From contig NZ_CP159508.1 in assembly GCF_051131155.1 (NCBI RefSeq), forward strand, positions 4,526,001 through 4,590,000: a stretch of 64,000 bases of DNA, given 5' to 3'. Shown piece after piece: positions 51,915 to 62,024 of this stretch; position 1 is the stretch's first letter; every line of letters begins with the position of its first letter. Below the pieces are notes generated by a model. It was given only the letters and a program-made list of their open reading frames with translations. It was not told where the DNA came from and searched no databases. This DNA is from Pseudanabaena minima. GTDB lineage: Bacteria; Cyanobacteriota; Cyanobacteriia; Pseudanabaenales; Pseudanabaenaceae. The translations under genes were made by a program, and so were the position numbers.

Positions 51915-52950
51915 CGGCGTGAAGCATAGCTCCAATTAGTCCCACTTCAGGATTAAGCACGATATGAATTGGGATATCTTCTAAAACTGAGCTAACTCTG
52001 CCTTTGTTTTTGAGAATCTTTAAAAACATTCCGTCTTGGAGTAAAGGCAATATTTTGGGAGCAATGCCACCCGCAATATATAAGCCACCATTAGGAATTA
52101 ACTTCAAAGCTAAATTACCAACTTCGGCAGCATAAGCCTCTACAAACATTTGCATCGTTTGTGTGGCTAGGTGATCCATATTAGTCTCACTATTAACTCC
52201 ACAATTTGCTAATGCAGCATCGGCGATCGCTGAAGCTGCCCCAGAGGTGAGATCTCCTGATTCCCATAGGCGGACTTTTTCGGCAATTTCTGATGACTCA
52301 GGCGGCGAAACTTGGCGATCGCGTAAAAACTGATAAATCGCTACAATTCCCGTCCCTGAAGCCACGCGCTCTACTGATACTCGATCATGGCGCTTAAACA
52401 GATATTGCAATAATTCAATTTCTAGCGCATTTCTTGGGGCAAAATCAGCATGTCCACCTTCAGTGGGATACACCTCATAGTGATCGCCATTCCATCCCAA
52501 ATATGCCTCGCCCAAACCCGTTCCTGCACCAATAACGCCTATTGGCGATCGCTCAACCAAACGACCATCTTGCAAGGTATATAAATCATGTGGTTGCAAT
52601 CCTAATACTCCATAGCCAACTGCCACAAAGTCATTAATTAAACTTACTTGGTCAATCTTGAGTTCCTCGGCAAGGCGATCGCTATCGAACGACCAACCAA
52701 GGTTAGTTAATTGCGATCGGCGATCATGGACAGGACCCGCAATCCCAAAACAAGCCGCCGATAGTATTGGCAATTCACCCAAATTTATTTTTGTTGCTTC
52801 TAAAAATGCACGTAAAACATCTGAAAAACTGGCGTAATCAGCACCAGCAAAGCGTTGTTCATATAAAACTCTAAATCCATCGGCATTTTTTTCTGCAACC
52901 CGCAAAAGAGTTTTTGTACCGCCAATATCTCCAGCCAAAATTATCGCCAT
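51901..52950 (-). CDS. glk: glucokinase
   Basis: A 349-residue ROK-distant glucokinase (Glk family) that phosphorylates glucose with ATP. The ATP-binding loop is LAGDIGGTKTLLRV, the glucose-binding region LINDFVAVGYG, with ASGTGIV-like RVASGTGIVAIY and VIGAGTGLGEAYL. The catalytic Asp is within SLINDFVAV. GGLYIAGGIAPKI completes the ATP site. It supplies glucose 6-phosphate for respiration and the pentose phosphate path. It overlaps the opposite gene by 14 bp and has no obvious promoter with its 63-bp neighbour. Confidence 0.94.
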   Translation of the reverse strand: MAIILAGDIGGTKTLLRVAEKNADGFRVLYEQRFAGADYASFSDVLRAFLEATKINLGELPILSAACFGIAGPVHDRRSQLTNLGWSFDSDRLAEELKIDQVSLINDFVAVGYGVLGLQPHDLYTLQDGRLVERSPIGVIGAGTGLGEAYLGWNGDHYEVYPTEGGHADFAPRNALEIELLQYLFKRHDRVSVERVASGTGIVAIYQFLRDRQVSPPESSEIAEKVRLWESGDLTSGAASAIADAALANCGVNSETNMDHLATQTMQMFVEAYAAEVGNLALKLIPNGGLYIAGGIAPKILPLLQDGMFLKILKNKGRVSSVLEDIPIHIVLNPEVGLIGAMLHAASFV

Positions 52951-53013
52951 TGCTTATTATTTCCTTGCCTAAGCATCTAGAGCAGTAAATTAATCCGCTT
53001 TACAGATTCTGTA

Positions 53014-53694
53014 CTAATTGGTTGCCAACTGATCAATCGCATATTGAGCCGCCGATGCTACCTGTGGATGGGCATCTTTAACGAGATAATTCAGAGCCGA
53101 CAGACTTTTATCACAGTCTAGATGTCCCAAAGCTTCAGCCAAACGCTGTCTCGTTAGCCAATCATCCGACTGGGCAAATCGCAAAATCTGATCGACACAG
53201 CGCAAATCGCCTACTTCACCTAAAGCAGCGATTGCTGCTTGATGCAGCATCGTTTCAGGACTTTCTAAAGCTTGAATCAGAGCATCATAGGCTCTGACAT
53301 CCCCCAAATTTCCCAAAGATACTGCCGCACTAAAACGAACTAGCCACTCAGTATCCTCATAAAAAGCGCGTAGTAATGGCTCAACGGCACGATTATCTTG
53401 TAGATACCCCATAGCTCCTGCGGCATCGGCGCGAATTCCATAGTCATTCTCGGTTTCTAAAATCCTTGCCAACACTGGAAAGCAATCTTCCGTATGCTTT
53501 AAACCTAATGCAAATACTGCCATCGAGCGGATCTGTAAGTTTTCATCATCAATTACCTTTAAAATCAATGGCACTGCTTCGTCAGGTGACAAATCTCGTA
53601 AAGACACCAAAGCTAGAAGGCGATCGCGTGAGTTTTCGCTGTCTAGCTGTTGAGAAATATTGCTTAAATCTGGGATTTGATTGGGGGAGGACAT
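53014..53694 (-). CDS. HEAT-repeat protein (NblB/CpcE-like)
   Basis: A 226-residue all-helical protein of about six HEAT repeats, each with paired helices (LLALVSLRDLSPDEAVPLILKVIDDE, IRADAAGAMGYLQDNRAVEPLLRA, LHQAAIAALGEVGDLRCVDQIL). The size and repeat style match NblB and the phycobilin lyase subunits CpcE/CpcF of cyanobacteria, acting on phycobiliproteins. No phycobilisome genes are nearby, so NblB-like turnover or an unrelated scaffold are both possible. It lies upstream of glk on the same strand with a 63-bp gap. Confidence 0.82.
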   Translation of the reverse strand: MSSPNQIPDLSNISQQLDSENSRDRLLALVSLRDLSPDEAVPLILKVIDDENLQIRSMAVFALGLKHTEDCFPVLARILETENDYGIRADAAGAMGYLQDNRAVEPLLRAFYEDTEWLVRFSAAVSLGNLGDVRAYDALIQALESPETMLHQAAIAALGEVGDLRCVDQILRFAQSDDWLTRQRLAEALGHLDCDKSLSALNYLVKDAHPQVASAAQYAIDQLATN

Positions 53695-54103
53695 AAAAAG
53701 CTCTTGTTAAAATCCTAAGTATAGCGATCGCCCATTGATCAAAACAGATTACGAAGCAAAGAATAGCAATTTACATTGAATAGCGTAGTCGTTTTATGTT
53801 TTTAAAACCCTTACTGAGTTTGTTTTTTAACGACATCTTATAAAAGCGTACCGTCAAGATAACCCGATCGGATGACAAAACATTCAAACTAGGTATGCTA
53901 TGATACATTTAGATTAGAATTTTATGTAGCTAATCTAGCAGTATCTGAAATAATAGACGGTTATTTTGGGTAAGGCTAATCTCAATAGATCTGCTAAGGT
54001 TGTATAGACTATAATCAATGGCGTAAGGGTCAAAAATTCTAGACTCGCTACATAATACGTTAAGCACACAAACTTAAAATTTACTCTCGTGAGGAGTGGA
54101 ATA
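53695..54103. other. 409-bp leader region of the porin gene
   Basis: It contains a copy of TGTTTTTAAAACCCTTACTG (53797-53816) shared with 9221, then a decayed hairpin. TATAAT (54010-54015) lies 88 bp before the start and is the best -10 candidate, but no -35 is at a normal distance. The long leader may be regulatory (for example iron-related), but no Fur box was recognised. Confidence 0.5.
54010..54015 (+). promoter_or_regulatory. possible -10 box of porin gene
   Basis: A perfect TATAAT about 89 bp upstream of ATG 54104, with no good -35. An activator-dependent promoter would look like this. Confidence 0.35.
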
Positions 54104-55717
54104 ATGAAAAAAGTATCTTTGAATCTAGCTAGCAGCCTAAGTCTCTTAGGTGTTATTGGTGCAGTCGCCGCAACCCCTGCACTCGCAGAAACCACTACAA
54201 GTGTTTCTCAAGTTAGCCAAGCTATGAGCAGCGATCCAGTTGCTCAAAACGTAACCTCAGTATCTCAACTTAGTGATGTTCGTCCTACTGACTGGGCTTT
54301 CACCGCATTACAATCCTTGGTAGAGCGTTACGGTTGTATCGCTGGCTATCCTGATAGCACTTTCCGTGGCAGACAAGCAACCAGCCGCTATGAATTTGCC
54401 GCAGGTTTGAATGCTTGCTTAGACAAAATCAACGAAATTATTTCCGCAGGTTTAGCTGACAAGGTTAGCAAAGAAGACCTCGCAACTTTGCAAAAGCTCC
54501 AAGAAGAATTTGCTGCTGAACTTGCAACTCTCCGTGGTCGTGTAGATGCTCTTGATGCCAAAGTTGCTAAGCTTGAAGCACAACAGTTCTCCACCACCAC
54601 CAAGCTCTCTGGCGAAGCAATCATGTCCGTACAGGGTGCTAGTGGTAACCCAGGAACCCCTAGCAGCACCAACGTTTTCGTATCTAGCCGTGTTCGTTTA
54701 GACCTCAATACTAGCTTTACAGGTAGCGACCTATTGAAAACTAGACTTGAAGTTGGTAATGGCGGAACAACTAATATTCCTGGAGTATTTGGTGCTGGAT
54801 CAACTACTGGAACTGCAGGTGTTAGTAGCAATATTGGCTTCCAAACCTACGGTCAATACTATACAGGTTTAGGCTCAAACTTTGTACTTGGCAAGTTGCG
54901 CTATGACTTCAACCTAGGTGACGCTCGGATCTCTCTTGGTCCCGTGATGCACGCCTACGATCACATCGATACCAATAGCTTTGCCAATAATGAAGCCGTT
55001 GACTTCGCATCTACCTTCTTCATCAATAACCCTCTAATGGTTTTGGTCAATGGTCAAACGGGTGGAGCAGGTGCTGCCTTTGATTGGAACGTTGGTAAGA
55101 GTGCTTTCACTGTTCGTGGTCTTTATCTAGCAGGTAATGCAAGCAGCCCTACTGCTCTTGCTGCTACTAATACTAATGCAGGCTTGTTTGGTGATGCTTA
55201 CCAAGCAACTGCTGAGTTAGAATTTGCTCCTAAGAACGATGCTGGTGAAAAGCCTCTTGCAATCAAGCTTCAGTACACCAATGGTGCTGTCAACAACGCC
55301 AACATTAATGCAGGTGGTGTAAACGTTGAGTGGAAGTTTGCTAAGGGTATCGCCATCTTTGGTCGCTATGGTTTTGGTACAATTGATAACCGTGGTGTTG
55401 TTCCTGGTGCCTACACAAACTCACTATTTGTTGGGGCTCCAGCTACAGCAGGCAACTTGAGCCCTCAAACTTGGATGGCTGGTTTTGCTTTCCCTGATTT
55501 GTTTAAGGAAGGCGCAATGGCAGCAGTTGCTGTTGGTCAGCCTTTTATCGACCGCTTTGTTGGCAACGCAACTCAAACCAACTTGGAATTGTTCTACAAC
55601 TTCCCTGTTACCAACAATATCCGCATCACTCCTGATGTTCAATTTATTTTCAATCCTAACAATACAACTGGAAGCACCATCTTTGTTGGTACTTTGAGAA
55701 CTGTATTCTCGTTCTAA
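54104..55717 (+). CDS. SLH-domain iron-uptake porin (OprB-type)
   Basis: A 537-residue outer-membrane protein from ATG at 54104, preceded by GAGGAG. Signal peptide about 1-26 (SLSLLGVIGAVAATPALA). One SLH domain (about 55-110: SDVRPTDWAFTALQSLVERYGCIAGYPDSTFRG) binds peptidoglycan-linked polymer. A coiled coil (about 120-160) is followed by a beta-barrel rich in alternating hydrophobic and Gly strands, ending in aromatic Phe. This is the SomA/Slr1908-like porin family known to conduct ions such as iron in cyanobacteria. A double hairpin ends it. Confidence 0.92.
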   Translation: MKKVSLNLASSLSLLGVIGAVAATPALAETTTSVSQVSQAMSSDPVAQNVTSVSQLSDVRPTDWAFTALQSLVERYGCIAGYPDSTFRGRQATSRYEFAAGLNACLDKINEIISAGLADKVSKEDLATLQKLQEEFAAELATLRGRVDALDAKVAKLEAQQFSTTTKLSGEAIMSVQGASGNPGTPSSTNVFVSSRVRLDLNTSFTGSDLLKTRLEVGNGGTTNIPGVFGAGSTTGTAGVSSNIGFQTYGQYYTGLGSNFVLGKLRYDFNLGDARISLGPVMHAYDHIDTNSFANNEAVDFASTFFINNPLMVLVNGQTGGAGAAFDWNVGKSAFTVRGLYLAGNASSPTALAATNTNAGLFGDAYQATAELEFAPKNDAGEKPLAIKLQYTNGAVNNANINAGGVNVEWKFAKGIAIFGRYGFGTIDNRGVVPGAYTNSLFVGAPATAGNLSPQTWMAGFAFPDLFKEGAMAAVAVGQPFIDRFVGNATQTNLELFYNFPVTNNIRITPDVQFIFNPNNTTGSTIFVGTLRTVFSF

Positions 55718-55728
55718 ACTCATAAAAA

Positions 55729-55754
55729 AGAGGTGCTGCTTTGCAACACCTCTT
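55729..55754 (+). terminator. porin terminator, first hairpin
   Basis: Stem AAGAGGTG-TGC with one mismatch around a TTT loop, a few bases after the porin stop. Confidence 0.75.
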
Positions 55755-55757
55755 AAA

Positions 55758-55790
55758 AAATAAGGCTAGCGCATTGCGCTAGCCTTATTT
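55758..55790. terminator. second hairpin, tip GCATTGC
   Basis: Perfect 15-bp arms AAATAAGGCTAGCGC and its mirror flank ATT, just before the stop of the convergent secreted-protein gene. Confidence 0.82.
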
Positions 55791-55792
55791 TT

Positions 55793-56215
55793 TTATCTAA
55801 TACCAATTAATGATTTTGCCATTGGGAAATAGGTTGCCCATATTTTAGGGTCAGGACGACTTGCCCAGTCGCGACGGGAAACGATCAGTTGCAAGATGAT
55901 AGCAGCTTGATCTTGATTTAAGTTTTGAGCAGTAACTTTGACCGATACATCCGAGACAAGTACTTCCCGATCAAATGTACGCTGAGCCGCAGATCGCGCT
56001 AGTATTTCGGCTTTACGGGTCATTACTGTAAACCCCTCATCTTGGTTAACAAGTAACCGAATATCGACCTCACGACGCTCTGCAACAGCACTACCAGCGA
56101 TCGCTATAGTTGATAAAGTAGCGATCGCTGAAACAAGTATGTAGTTAGTTAATCGACGAAATGGCTGAACCATCGAAAAAGTCGGAGAAACATGCGATTT
56201 GTTTTTCATAGTCAT
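55793..56215 (-). CDS. small secreted hypothetical protein
   Basis: A 140-residue protein from ATG at 56215. The frame is open up to 56425, but that extension is basic and unlike a protein start. A signal peptide (about 22-47: LVSAIATLSTIAIAGSAVAE) precedes a strand-helix domain (RREVDIRLLVNQDEGFTVMTRKAEILARSAAQ...) of about 90 residues. Probably periplasmic or lumenal. I do not recognise a family. It is convergent with the porin and divergent from the giant ATPase gene. Confidence 0.65.
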   Translation of the reverse strand: MTMKNKSHVSPTFSMVQPFRRLTNYILVSAIATLSTIAIAGSAVAERREVDIRLLVNQDEGFTVMTRKAEILARSAAQRTFDREVLVSDVSVKVTAQNLNQDQAAIILQLIVSRRDWASRPDPKIWATYFPMAKSLIGIR

Positions 56216-56534
56216 CTTCGCCAGAAACTCACAAAAAAATTTATAGAAAATCGCCAAGATATTAGCAAAAAACTGGGAAAGATGTGTGCTATTGTCTGCT
56301 AACAAATTTGGCTTTAGAGTGTAGCTCATTTGAGAGTCAATTTGCCTACCAATTTTCGTAATCTTAGGATTTAAGTAGCTCAGCCTAACTAAAAAAAACA
56401 GATCCAAAAGCTGTGCCAACGGCATAGCAACCGTTACAGCTTTTAGTTTTTTGTATTTAGTTTCATGCTTACCTACTTACCTATCCTCAAGATAATCCCT
56501 TATCTATTGCTATGGAGGTCTTACAGGGGGCGCT
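56216..56534. other. divergent intergenic region before the giant gene
   Basis: Carries the leaders of two divergent genes. An imperfect inverted repeat AAAAGCTGT...ACAGCTTTT lies at about 56404-56445. No coding sequence is supported, and no clear hexamer pair is evident. Confidence 0.45.
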
Positions 56535-59500
56535 ATGTCAAAAGTTCTGATTAGTAGCTTGATCGATCAAATCAATACATTGCTGAGCCGCCCAGTGGGA
56601 TCAGTGTCGCGGAAGCCTTCCCCAGATACTATTCACCAAAGAGAGCAGCTAAAACAGTTGCGATCGCATCTCGAAGGCTTAACTGATGACTCCCTTCTAG
56701 GTAATTTAGAGCAGCAATATCAAGCTTTAGTAACGCGCTTGCAAGGGCAAAATCACCCCAATAATGACCTAAGCAATCCTCAGAGTAGCGAACAGTCTAA
56801 TCAAAATGACTTAAAAATCCAAGAAGTCAAGACAGACAAATTTAAAACAGATAAACTAGAGACATTGCCACCCCTATTAGTTAGCCCAGTAAGCAACTTA
56901 TTTGGCGCTGAATCTTACTTGACAAAGGAGACTAGCACAATGACGAATGGCACACCTGAACCCACCTCTACATTTGTCAACGATCGCATGATTGCTTCGC
57001 TCCAGCAGGCAATTCAACAAACATTACAACAGGTTGTCAAAGATTCAGTGCAGCAATCAGTTCAGCAGGTGGTCAGCCAAACTCTCGCTGTCGAAAGAGC
57101 GCTTATGGTAGGAGAAATTTCGGCGAGTTTAAATAAAATTGTTGAATCTCAGCAGCGATCGCAAATAAGTCAAGAATTAATTACTTTAAATCAACAAAAA
57201 CAAAAGTTAAACGCTGAAATCTCGCAGCTAGAATCTGATCGTGCGACTTGGATGAGGCAATTTCAAGAGTTTCAAACTACTCAACAAGAAGCTTTAGATC
57301 GATCATTAAGCTCAGTAAATAATTATGTGCGAGATCAAATCTCTGACTCGTTACAACAAACAGTTCAGCAAACTGTGGCAGGAACAGTTGCCGATAGTGT
57401 TAACCAAACAGTAGTTCAGACACTCCAAGACAACCTAGCCAATCTTTCTACGAGTAGTTCAGGTATCTCTAATTCAGAGCCAGCACAAGAAGAATTTGTC
57501 AATAAAGTACAAGAACAAACTGATCGCTTTTTGCTACATCTAGATGAAATGTTTAGTACTACATTTCGATCTCTAGAGCAGGAAATCCAAGAATATCAGA
57601 CATCAATTGCCACCAAACTTGGTCATATCGAAACCCTCGAACAAAAGGGTGAGGCCTTAATTAATGCCTTAGTTAATCGGATCAGTCAACAGACTCCCCA
57701 AGCTCCACAACAAAGTGCTGAGGTAACTCCATCAGAAGCCCCTATATTGCCTGAATTACCAGATGATATTCCAATTCGCTATCTAGAGACTTTTACAGAA
57801 CCTGCTGATGAAAATTTGATCAATGCCTTGTTAGCAGGTAATGAGTTTGGCGAAGCGATCGCTGAGGTGCAATCGCCATTTGAATCCCCAACTATTGAAG
57901 TTGAGATAAATCCTTTAGAAGCAGAAACAGATGGTGAAGATTTAGCTCTGTTAGCACCAAATCTAGAGGATCATCCTGAAAGTAATTTAGATGCAAATGA
58001 CACAAATAATACTGAGGACTCTATAGACTTACAGGTTTCTGATCTGGAAAGTATACTAGGGGCATCTGCTGACACCCTATTTGAAGAACCAGTTACAGAA
58101 GTACAGGCTGATCCACTAATTGATTTAGCTGGTTTTGGCACAAGTATTATTCTCGACCCTCAAAGTGCGCTCGCCGCCCGTGAATTAAATCCTGATTTTG
58201 ATATAGAGGCTGCAACTCAAATCGTCGAGAGATTTGATGCTCCGCAGGAGCAATGGGAAGAGAATGGCGAAGGAGGTAATGATCTTGATTTACTATCATT
58301 AAATTTTCCTGTGTCAGAGGAAGTCAGCAAGTCCAGCAATCTAATTGATGATCCTGAGCTTTTACAATGGTTAGAGGAAAGTAATAATCGCCCTAATCCA
58401 ACAACAAATATTGCTGATGTTTCTCCTGATGAAGATCTCTTATCGTGGTTAGGTAACGAAGCTCTCGACATGGCTAAACTACCTACACCGAAAGATAGTC
58501 AATCATTAATCAATAATAGCTCGACATCTGAGCTAGAAGTTTTTAATACTTCTCAAATAGCTTCTATCTCAGCAACTAATATAAATTTGGACACAAACGG
58601 AGATAACCCAGATAGTATAGAGTCCAAAATCGAACAGTTCTTAAATAACTCTAATAGTGATCAAGCTGATGATTCTGAAGAATCACTTATTTTACTTACT
58701 AATAAAAATATTGACGATTCTGCGTTTCCAGAATGGGAAGATTCACTAGTTGATGATCTTAATTCAGATTTAGAACGTCTTGGTTCTGGTGTTGCCTCAG
58801 ATCACCAAATAGCGGCTAAGCTCGATCAGTTTATTCGCAATACTCCCTACGCTTTAACTAATTGGGAAGCTGAAGAGTCTCAAGCTTATCCTACAATCAT
58901 TGAGGTGTCAGCTCAATCATCAGGCGATAAAAATGTTAATTCACAACCAGAAAACAATGAATTAGAAGTTCCCCAAATTATTGAGGACTCCAATGCCTTA
59001 TTTATTGATCGATTTGCTGATTCTTTTACTGATAATGATGAGCAGTCAGAAATTGCCGTAGATACTGTTGACTTGCAGCAATCTCCCTTCTCAACTGAAG
59101 TCAATGATATTCCTGAGATTTTTGACGACGAGGATTCTCTGTTTGATATTAAACCAGAAGATCAAGTTTCAGAGATAGATTTAACGCGCACTTCTAAACC
59201 GTCATCCAGCGCAACCTTGTCAAATATTGATGAGATGGATGCAATTTTTGCAGAAGTAATTGCTGAAAATGCCGCTAAATATTCTCAAACAACGCCATTC
59301 GCTGCCAGTGATGAATTGGACGAACTGTTTGATAAATCGCCCAAGGTTAGTAAGCAGGAAATCAGTAACAATCCAAATCTAAATCTAGATGATGAAAGTG
59401 AGCTTGACACACTTCTATTTGGTTTTGATCCTACAACTGAATTAGAAGAAACAGATACAATCATGCAGGTTGCACCTCAAGTAGGCTATAGCAAAATTGA

Positions 59501-61886
59501 CTTTGGTGCAGATACTATTAGAGAGCCTGTTGCTTTCCCAGACACAATTGAATCTATCGAAGAACAATTAGATACGATTATGCAAGGCTATGCTCAGGAA
59601 GAGGCGATAGATTTGCGCGATACTTCAGATGTAACTGGGTTTGTAGAGATCGAAGAAATTCCAACTATATTAGAAAGTCCAAATGTTACTCAAACAGAGG
59701 AGGATGATTGGAACATAGCCTTAGAAAAGCTTGAATCTAAACTAGTACAGCCAATTACAACAAAAAAAGATAATGGGCTTGAGGCTGAATCTTTAGAGTT
59801 ATCTGCTGACGAGTTTTTTGCTTCTTTGGAATATGACAAATTGAATAGCTTCGCAGATACTAGCGAAAAACCTACGCCACCAAAGTTTTCAGATAAAGGA
59901 TCATCTGGATCGATCGCAGATTTTATTGATTTAGAAAATAATGCTGAGATTGAGGAAGAAGAATTATTACTCAATGAGTTTGCCGATGCTCAAGGTGATG
60001 CACCTAGTAATGTTACTGATAATGAGTGGGATAATTTACTCAAGAATTTGAACTCGTTTAATTTTAATAATCCCTTACTTGATGATCGGCGAGAGCAACT
60101 GGGGTTGTCATCAGTAGCACCGATTAGCGACACCAGTGAAAATGTTTTCGATATTGACTCCCTCGTATTGGAATCACGAAGCATGGCGCTGATTCCTGCT
60201 CCACCTGAGAAAGAAGTCTATAGCCTCGATGATACTTGGGTCTTAGGGATTGATTTTGGAAGTACTGCTATTAGAGCCAGCTTACTAAATGCTGATACTG
60301 GTCGAGTATATGCTCTGTATCTTGATGATGTTGATGAAATGCCCTGCAAAATAGTATGGACAGAGGATCATAATAGCTTAGACGATCCGATCGCTAAAGA
60401 TATTCGGGTGCTCACGAAGCGATCGCAAAATGTAGGACTTGAAACTGGTGAAGTAGCTCTTGTCCATTTTAAACAATTTCTTAAACTAGGCTTACCCTAT
60501 CGCGGGGTGAGTGCTTGGCAGCCAATCATTCAATGGTCAGATTCTCGTCAAGTGAGTCTGCGATGGCTAATTGCAGCTCTCAAAAATTTACTAGAGCAGA
60601 TTCAAACTAGGGCAAATCATCCCAAACTTCCTGATGTTGGTTTGATTTTACTGAAGTTAAGTGGCGTTGTATTTGGATATCCTGCTGACTGGTCAGACAC
60701 TTATATTCTGAATGTTCGTGAAGCAATTCTTAAGGCAGGATTAGTTAATCAAGCTGAGCAGGTAATGGCTGTCGATCAGGCGATCGCACCAGTTTTGTCA
60801 TTGCTTCATGATCAAAAAATTTCTCAGGAAATTACACTGTTAATTGACGCAGGCGCTGTTACAACTAATCTCTGTTTGACTAAAGGATTAAGTGAGACAA
60901 AAGATCGCTCAAAGCTATACATTCGTAGTCTTGATTATGCAGGTGTCAGCATCAGTCAAGATATTGTTGCTCAACTGTTCTATCCACACTGGCAGTTAAT
61001 CACCAATCCTAACCGACATCTGTGTAATTTCGATCATCTCAGCTTGCCAGAGATTGGAACTTCTGCACCTCAGCAACGGATTCTCCTTCAGCAATATTTA
61101 TTGAGTTCCCAACTTGGTCAACAAATGTTGGAACTAGCCGATCGCGTCAAAGTCACATTTGGCAGAGACGTGGGTATAGATAGTTGGAACGAAGAGTTGA
61201 TGGGGCAGCCTATAGTCGTGCTGCGGCGGGAATTGGAGAACTTGATTTTGCAACCATTTATCCAACGCCTTAATCGTGAACTCAATACTATTCTCAGTAA
61301 TGCGGGTATTCTTGGTGAAGATGTACACCAAGTTTTGCTACTAGGTAGCACGATGCATATTCCCCTACTATCACGTTGGCTAGCTCAAAAGCTTCCCAAT
61401 GCTAAGATCGATCCATTAGCAACTTCTGTAGTCGCTAATGGGTTAGCCGTATCACCGCTTTATCCTAATTTGCAAGATGTCGCACGTCAGCAATATTCTG
61501 ATTACTTCCTCTTACATGAGATCTGCCGACTCAACCTGACTAAATCAGTTAATCCCAATCAACTGCTTCAACAATTACAAATGCGTGGGATTAATATCAA
61601 AACCTGCCGCGATCGCATTTTGAGCATTTTACAAGGTGACTTACCCGAAGGGTTATTTCCTTGGCAAGAGCCAGAAAGCTCAGTAATTCTGGAAGATCCA
61701 ACTCTCAGTAGCGATTTATTTGCAGGTAGATTATTTGAACTGGAAACCGATGGCACATATCAGCCTAATGTCACCAAGTTCCAGCAATTACGTGTGTATT
61801 TACAGGCAATTATTGGCAACATGAGCCAAACCTTGAGTGAGCCACTAGTTTTTCCTGAGATTAAAACTATGGCGATGTCTAAATAA
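56535..61886 (+). CDS. giant acidic protein with C-terminal Hsp70/actin-like ATPase domain
   Basis: A single 1783-residue frame. Residues 1-130 are polar; about 145-380 are coiled-coil and Gln-rich (QQAIQQTLQQVVKDSVQQSV, then NQQKQKLNAEISQLES). About 400-1225 are very acidic and probably disordered, with recurring FFD/LDDLFD-like acidic motifs. From about 1230 there is a full actin/Hsp70 ATPase core: phosphate-1 LGIDFGSTAIRASLL (Asp1240), connect-1 VMAVDQAIAPVLSLL, phosphate-2 LLIDAGAVTTNLCL (Asp1438), adenosine LLLGSTMHIPLLS (Gly1604), and connect-2 SVVANGLAV. The Hsp70 substrate-binding domain is missing. It is a possible filament or remodelling ATPase. Function unknown; the fold call is fairly secure. 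Confidence 0.8.
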   Translation: MSKVLISSLIDQINTLLSRPVGSVSRKPSPDTIHQREQLKQLRSHLEGLTDDSLLGNLEQQYQALVTRLQGQNHPNNDLSNPQSSEQSNQNDLKIQEVKTDKFKTDKLETLPPLLVSPVSNLFGAESYLTKETSTMTNGTPEPTSTFVNDRMIASLQQAIQQTLQQVVKDSVQQSVQQVVSQTLAVERALMVGEISASLNKIVESQQRSQISQELITLNQQKQKLNAEISQLESDRATWMRQFQEFQTTQQEALDRSLSSVNNYVRDQISDSLQQTVQQTVAGTVADSVNQTVVQTLQDNLANLSTSSSGISNSEPAQEEFVNKVQEQTDRFLLHLDEMFSTTFRSLEQEIQEYQTSIATKLGHIETLEQKGEALINALVNRISQQTPQAPQQSAEVTPSEAPILPELPDDIPIRYLETFTEPADENLINALLAGNEFGEAIAEVQSPFESPTIEVEINPLEAETDGEDLALLAPNLEDHPESNLDANDTNNTEDSIDLQVSDLESILGASADTLFEEPVTEVQADPLIDLAGFGTSIILDPQSALAARELNPDFDIEAATQIVERFDAPQEQWEENGEGGNDLDLLSLNFPVSEEVSKSSNLIDDPELLQWLEESNNRPNPTTNIADVSPDEDLLSWLGNEALDMAKLPTPKDSQSLINNSSTSELEVFNTSQIASISATNINLDTNGDNPDSIESKIEQFLNNSNSDQADDSEESLILLTNKNIDDSAFPEWEDSLVDDLNSDLERLGSGVASDHQIAAKLDQFIRNTPYALTNWEAEESQAYPTIIEVSAQSSGDKNVNSQPENNELEVPQIIEDSNALFIDRFADSFTDNDEQSEIAVDTVDLQQSPFSTEVNDIPEIFDDEDSLFDIKPEDQVSEIDLTRTSKPSSSATLSNIDEMDAIFAEVIAENAAKYSQTTPFAASDELDELFDKSPKVSKQEISNNPNLNLDDESELDTLLFGFDPTTELEETDTIMQVAPQVGYSKIDFGADTIREPVAFPDTIESIEEQLDTIMQGYAQEEAIDLRDTSDVTGFVEIEEIPTILESPNVTQTEEDDWNIALEKLESKLVQPITTKKDNGLEAESLELSADEFFASLEYDKLNSFADTSEKPTPPKFSDKGSSGSIADFIDLENNAEIEEEELLLNEFADAQGDAPSNVTDNEWDNLLKNLNSFNFNNPLLDDRREQLGLSSVAPISDTSENVFDIDSLVLESRSMALIPAPPEKEVYSLDDTWVLGIDFGSTAIRASLLNADTGRVYALYLDDVDEMPCKIVWTEDHNSLDDPIAKDIRVLTKRSQNVGLETGEVALVHFKQFLKLGLPYRGVSAWQPIIQWSDSRQVSLRWLIAALKNLLEQIQTRANHPKLPDVGLILLKLSGVVFGYPADWSDTYILNVREAILKAGLVNQAEQVMAVDQAIAPVLSLLHDQKISQEITLLIDAGAVTTNLCLTKGLSETKDRSKLYIRSLDYAGVSISQDIVAQLFYPHWQLITNPNRHLCNFDHLSLPEIGTSAPQQRILLQQYLLSSQLGQQMLELADRVKVTFGRDVGIDSWNEELMGQPIVVLRRELENLILQPFIQRLNRELNTILSNAGILGEDVHQVLLLGSTMHIPLLSRWLAQKLPNAKIDPLATSVVANGLAVSPLYPNLQDVARQQYSDYFLLHEICRLNLTKSVNPNQLLQQLQMRGINIKTCRDRILSILQGDLPEGLFPWQEPESSVILEDPTLSSDLFAGRLFELETDGTYQPNVTKFQQLRVYLQAIIGNMSQTLSEPLVFPEIKTMAMSK

Positions 61887-61917
61887 ACAAAAGGAGTGCT
61901 TAGCACTCCTTTTGTTT
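61885..61917 (+). terminator. terminator of giant gene, tip GCTTAGC
   Basis: Perfect 15-bp arms AAACAAAAGGAGTGC and its mirror flank TTA, beginning at the stop codon and ending in a T-run. A second, imperfect hairpin with GTTTTCAAAGCCTT follows at 61914-61948. Confidence 0.88.
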
Positions 61918-62024
61918 TCAAAGCCTTACTTTGCAAGGTTTTGAAAACAACCTAAGTTTGCGTAAGGCTCAAAGCGCTGTAAAATATTCTCTCTTGCTGT
62001 GATTTTGGAAAAGTTAAAGAGCTT

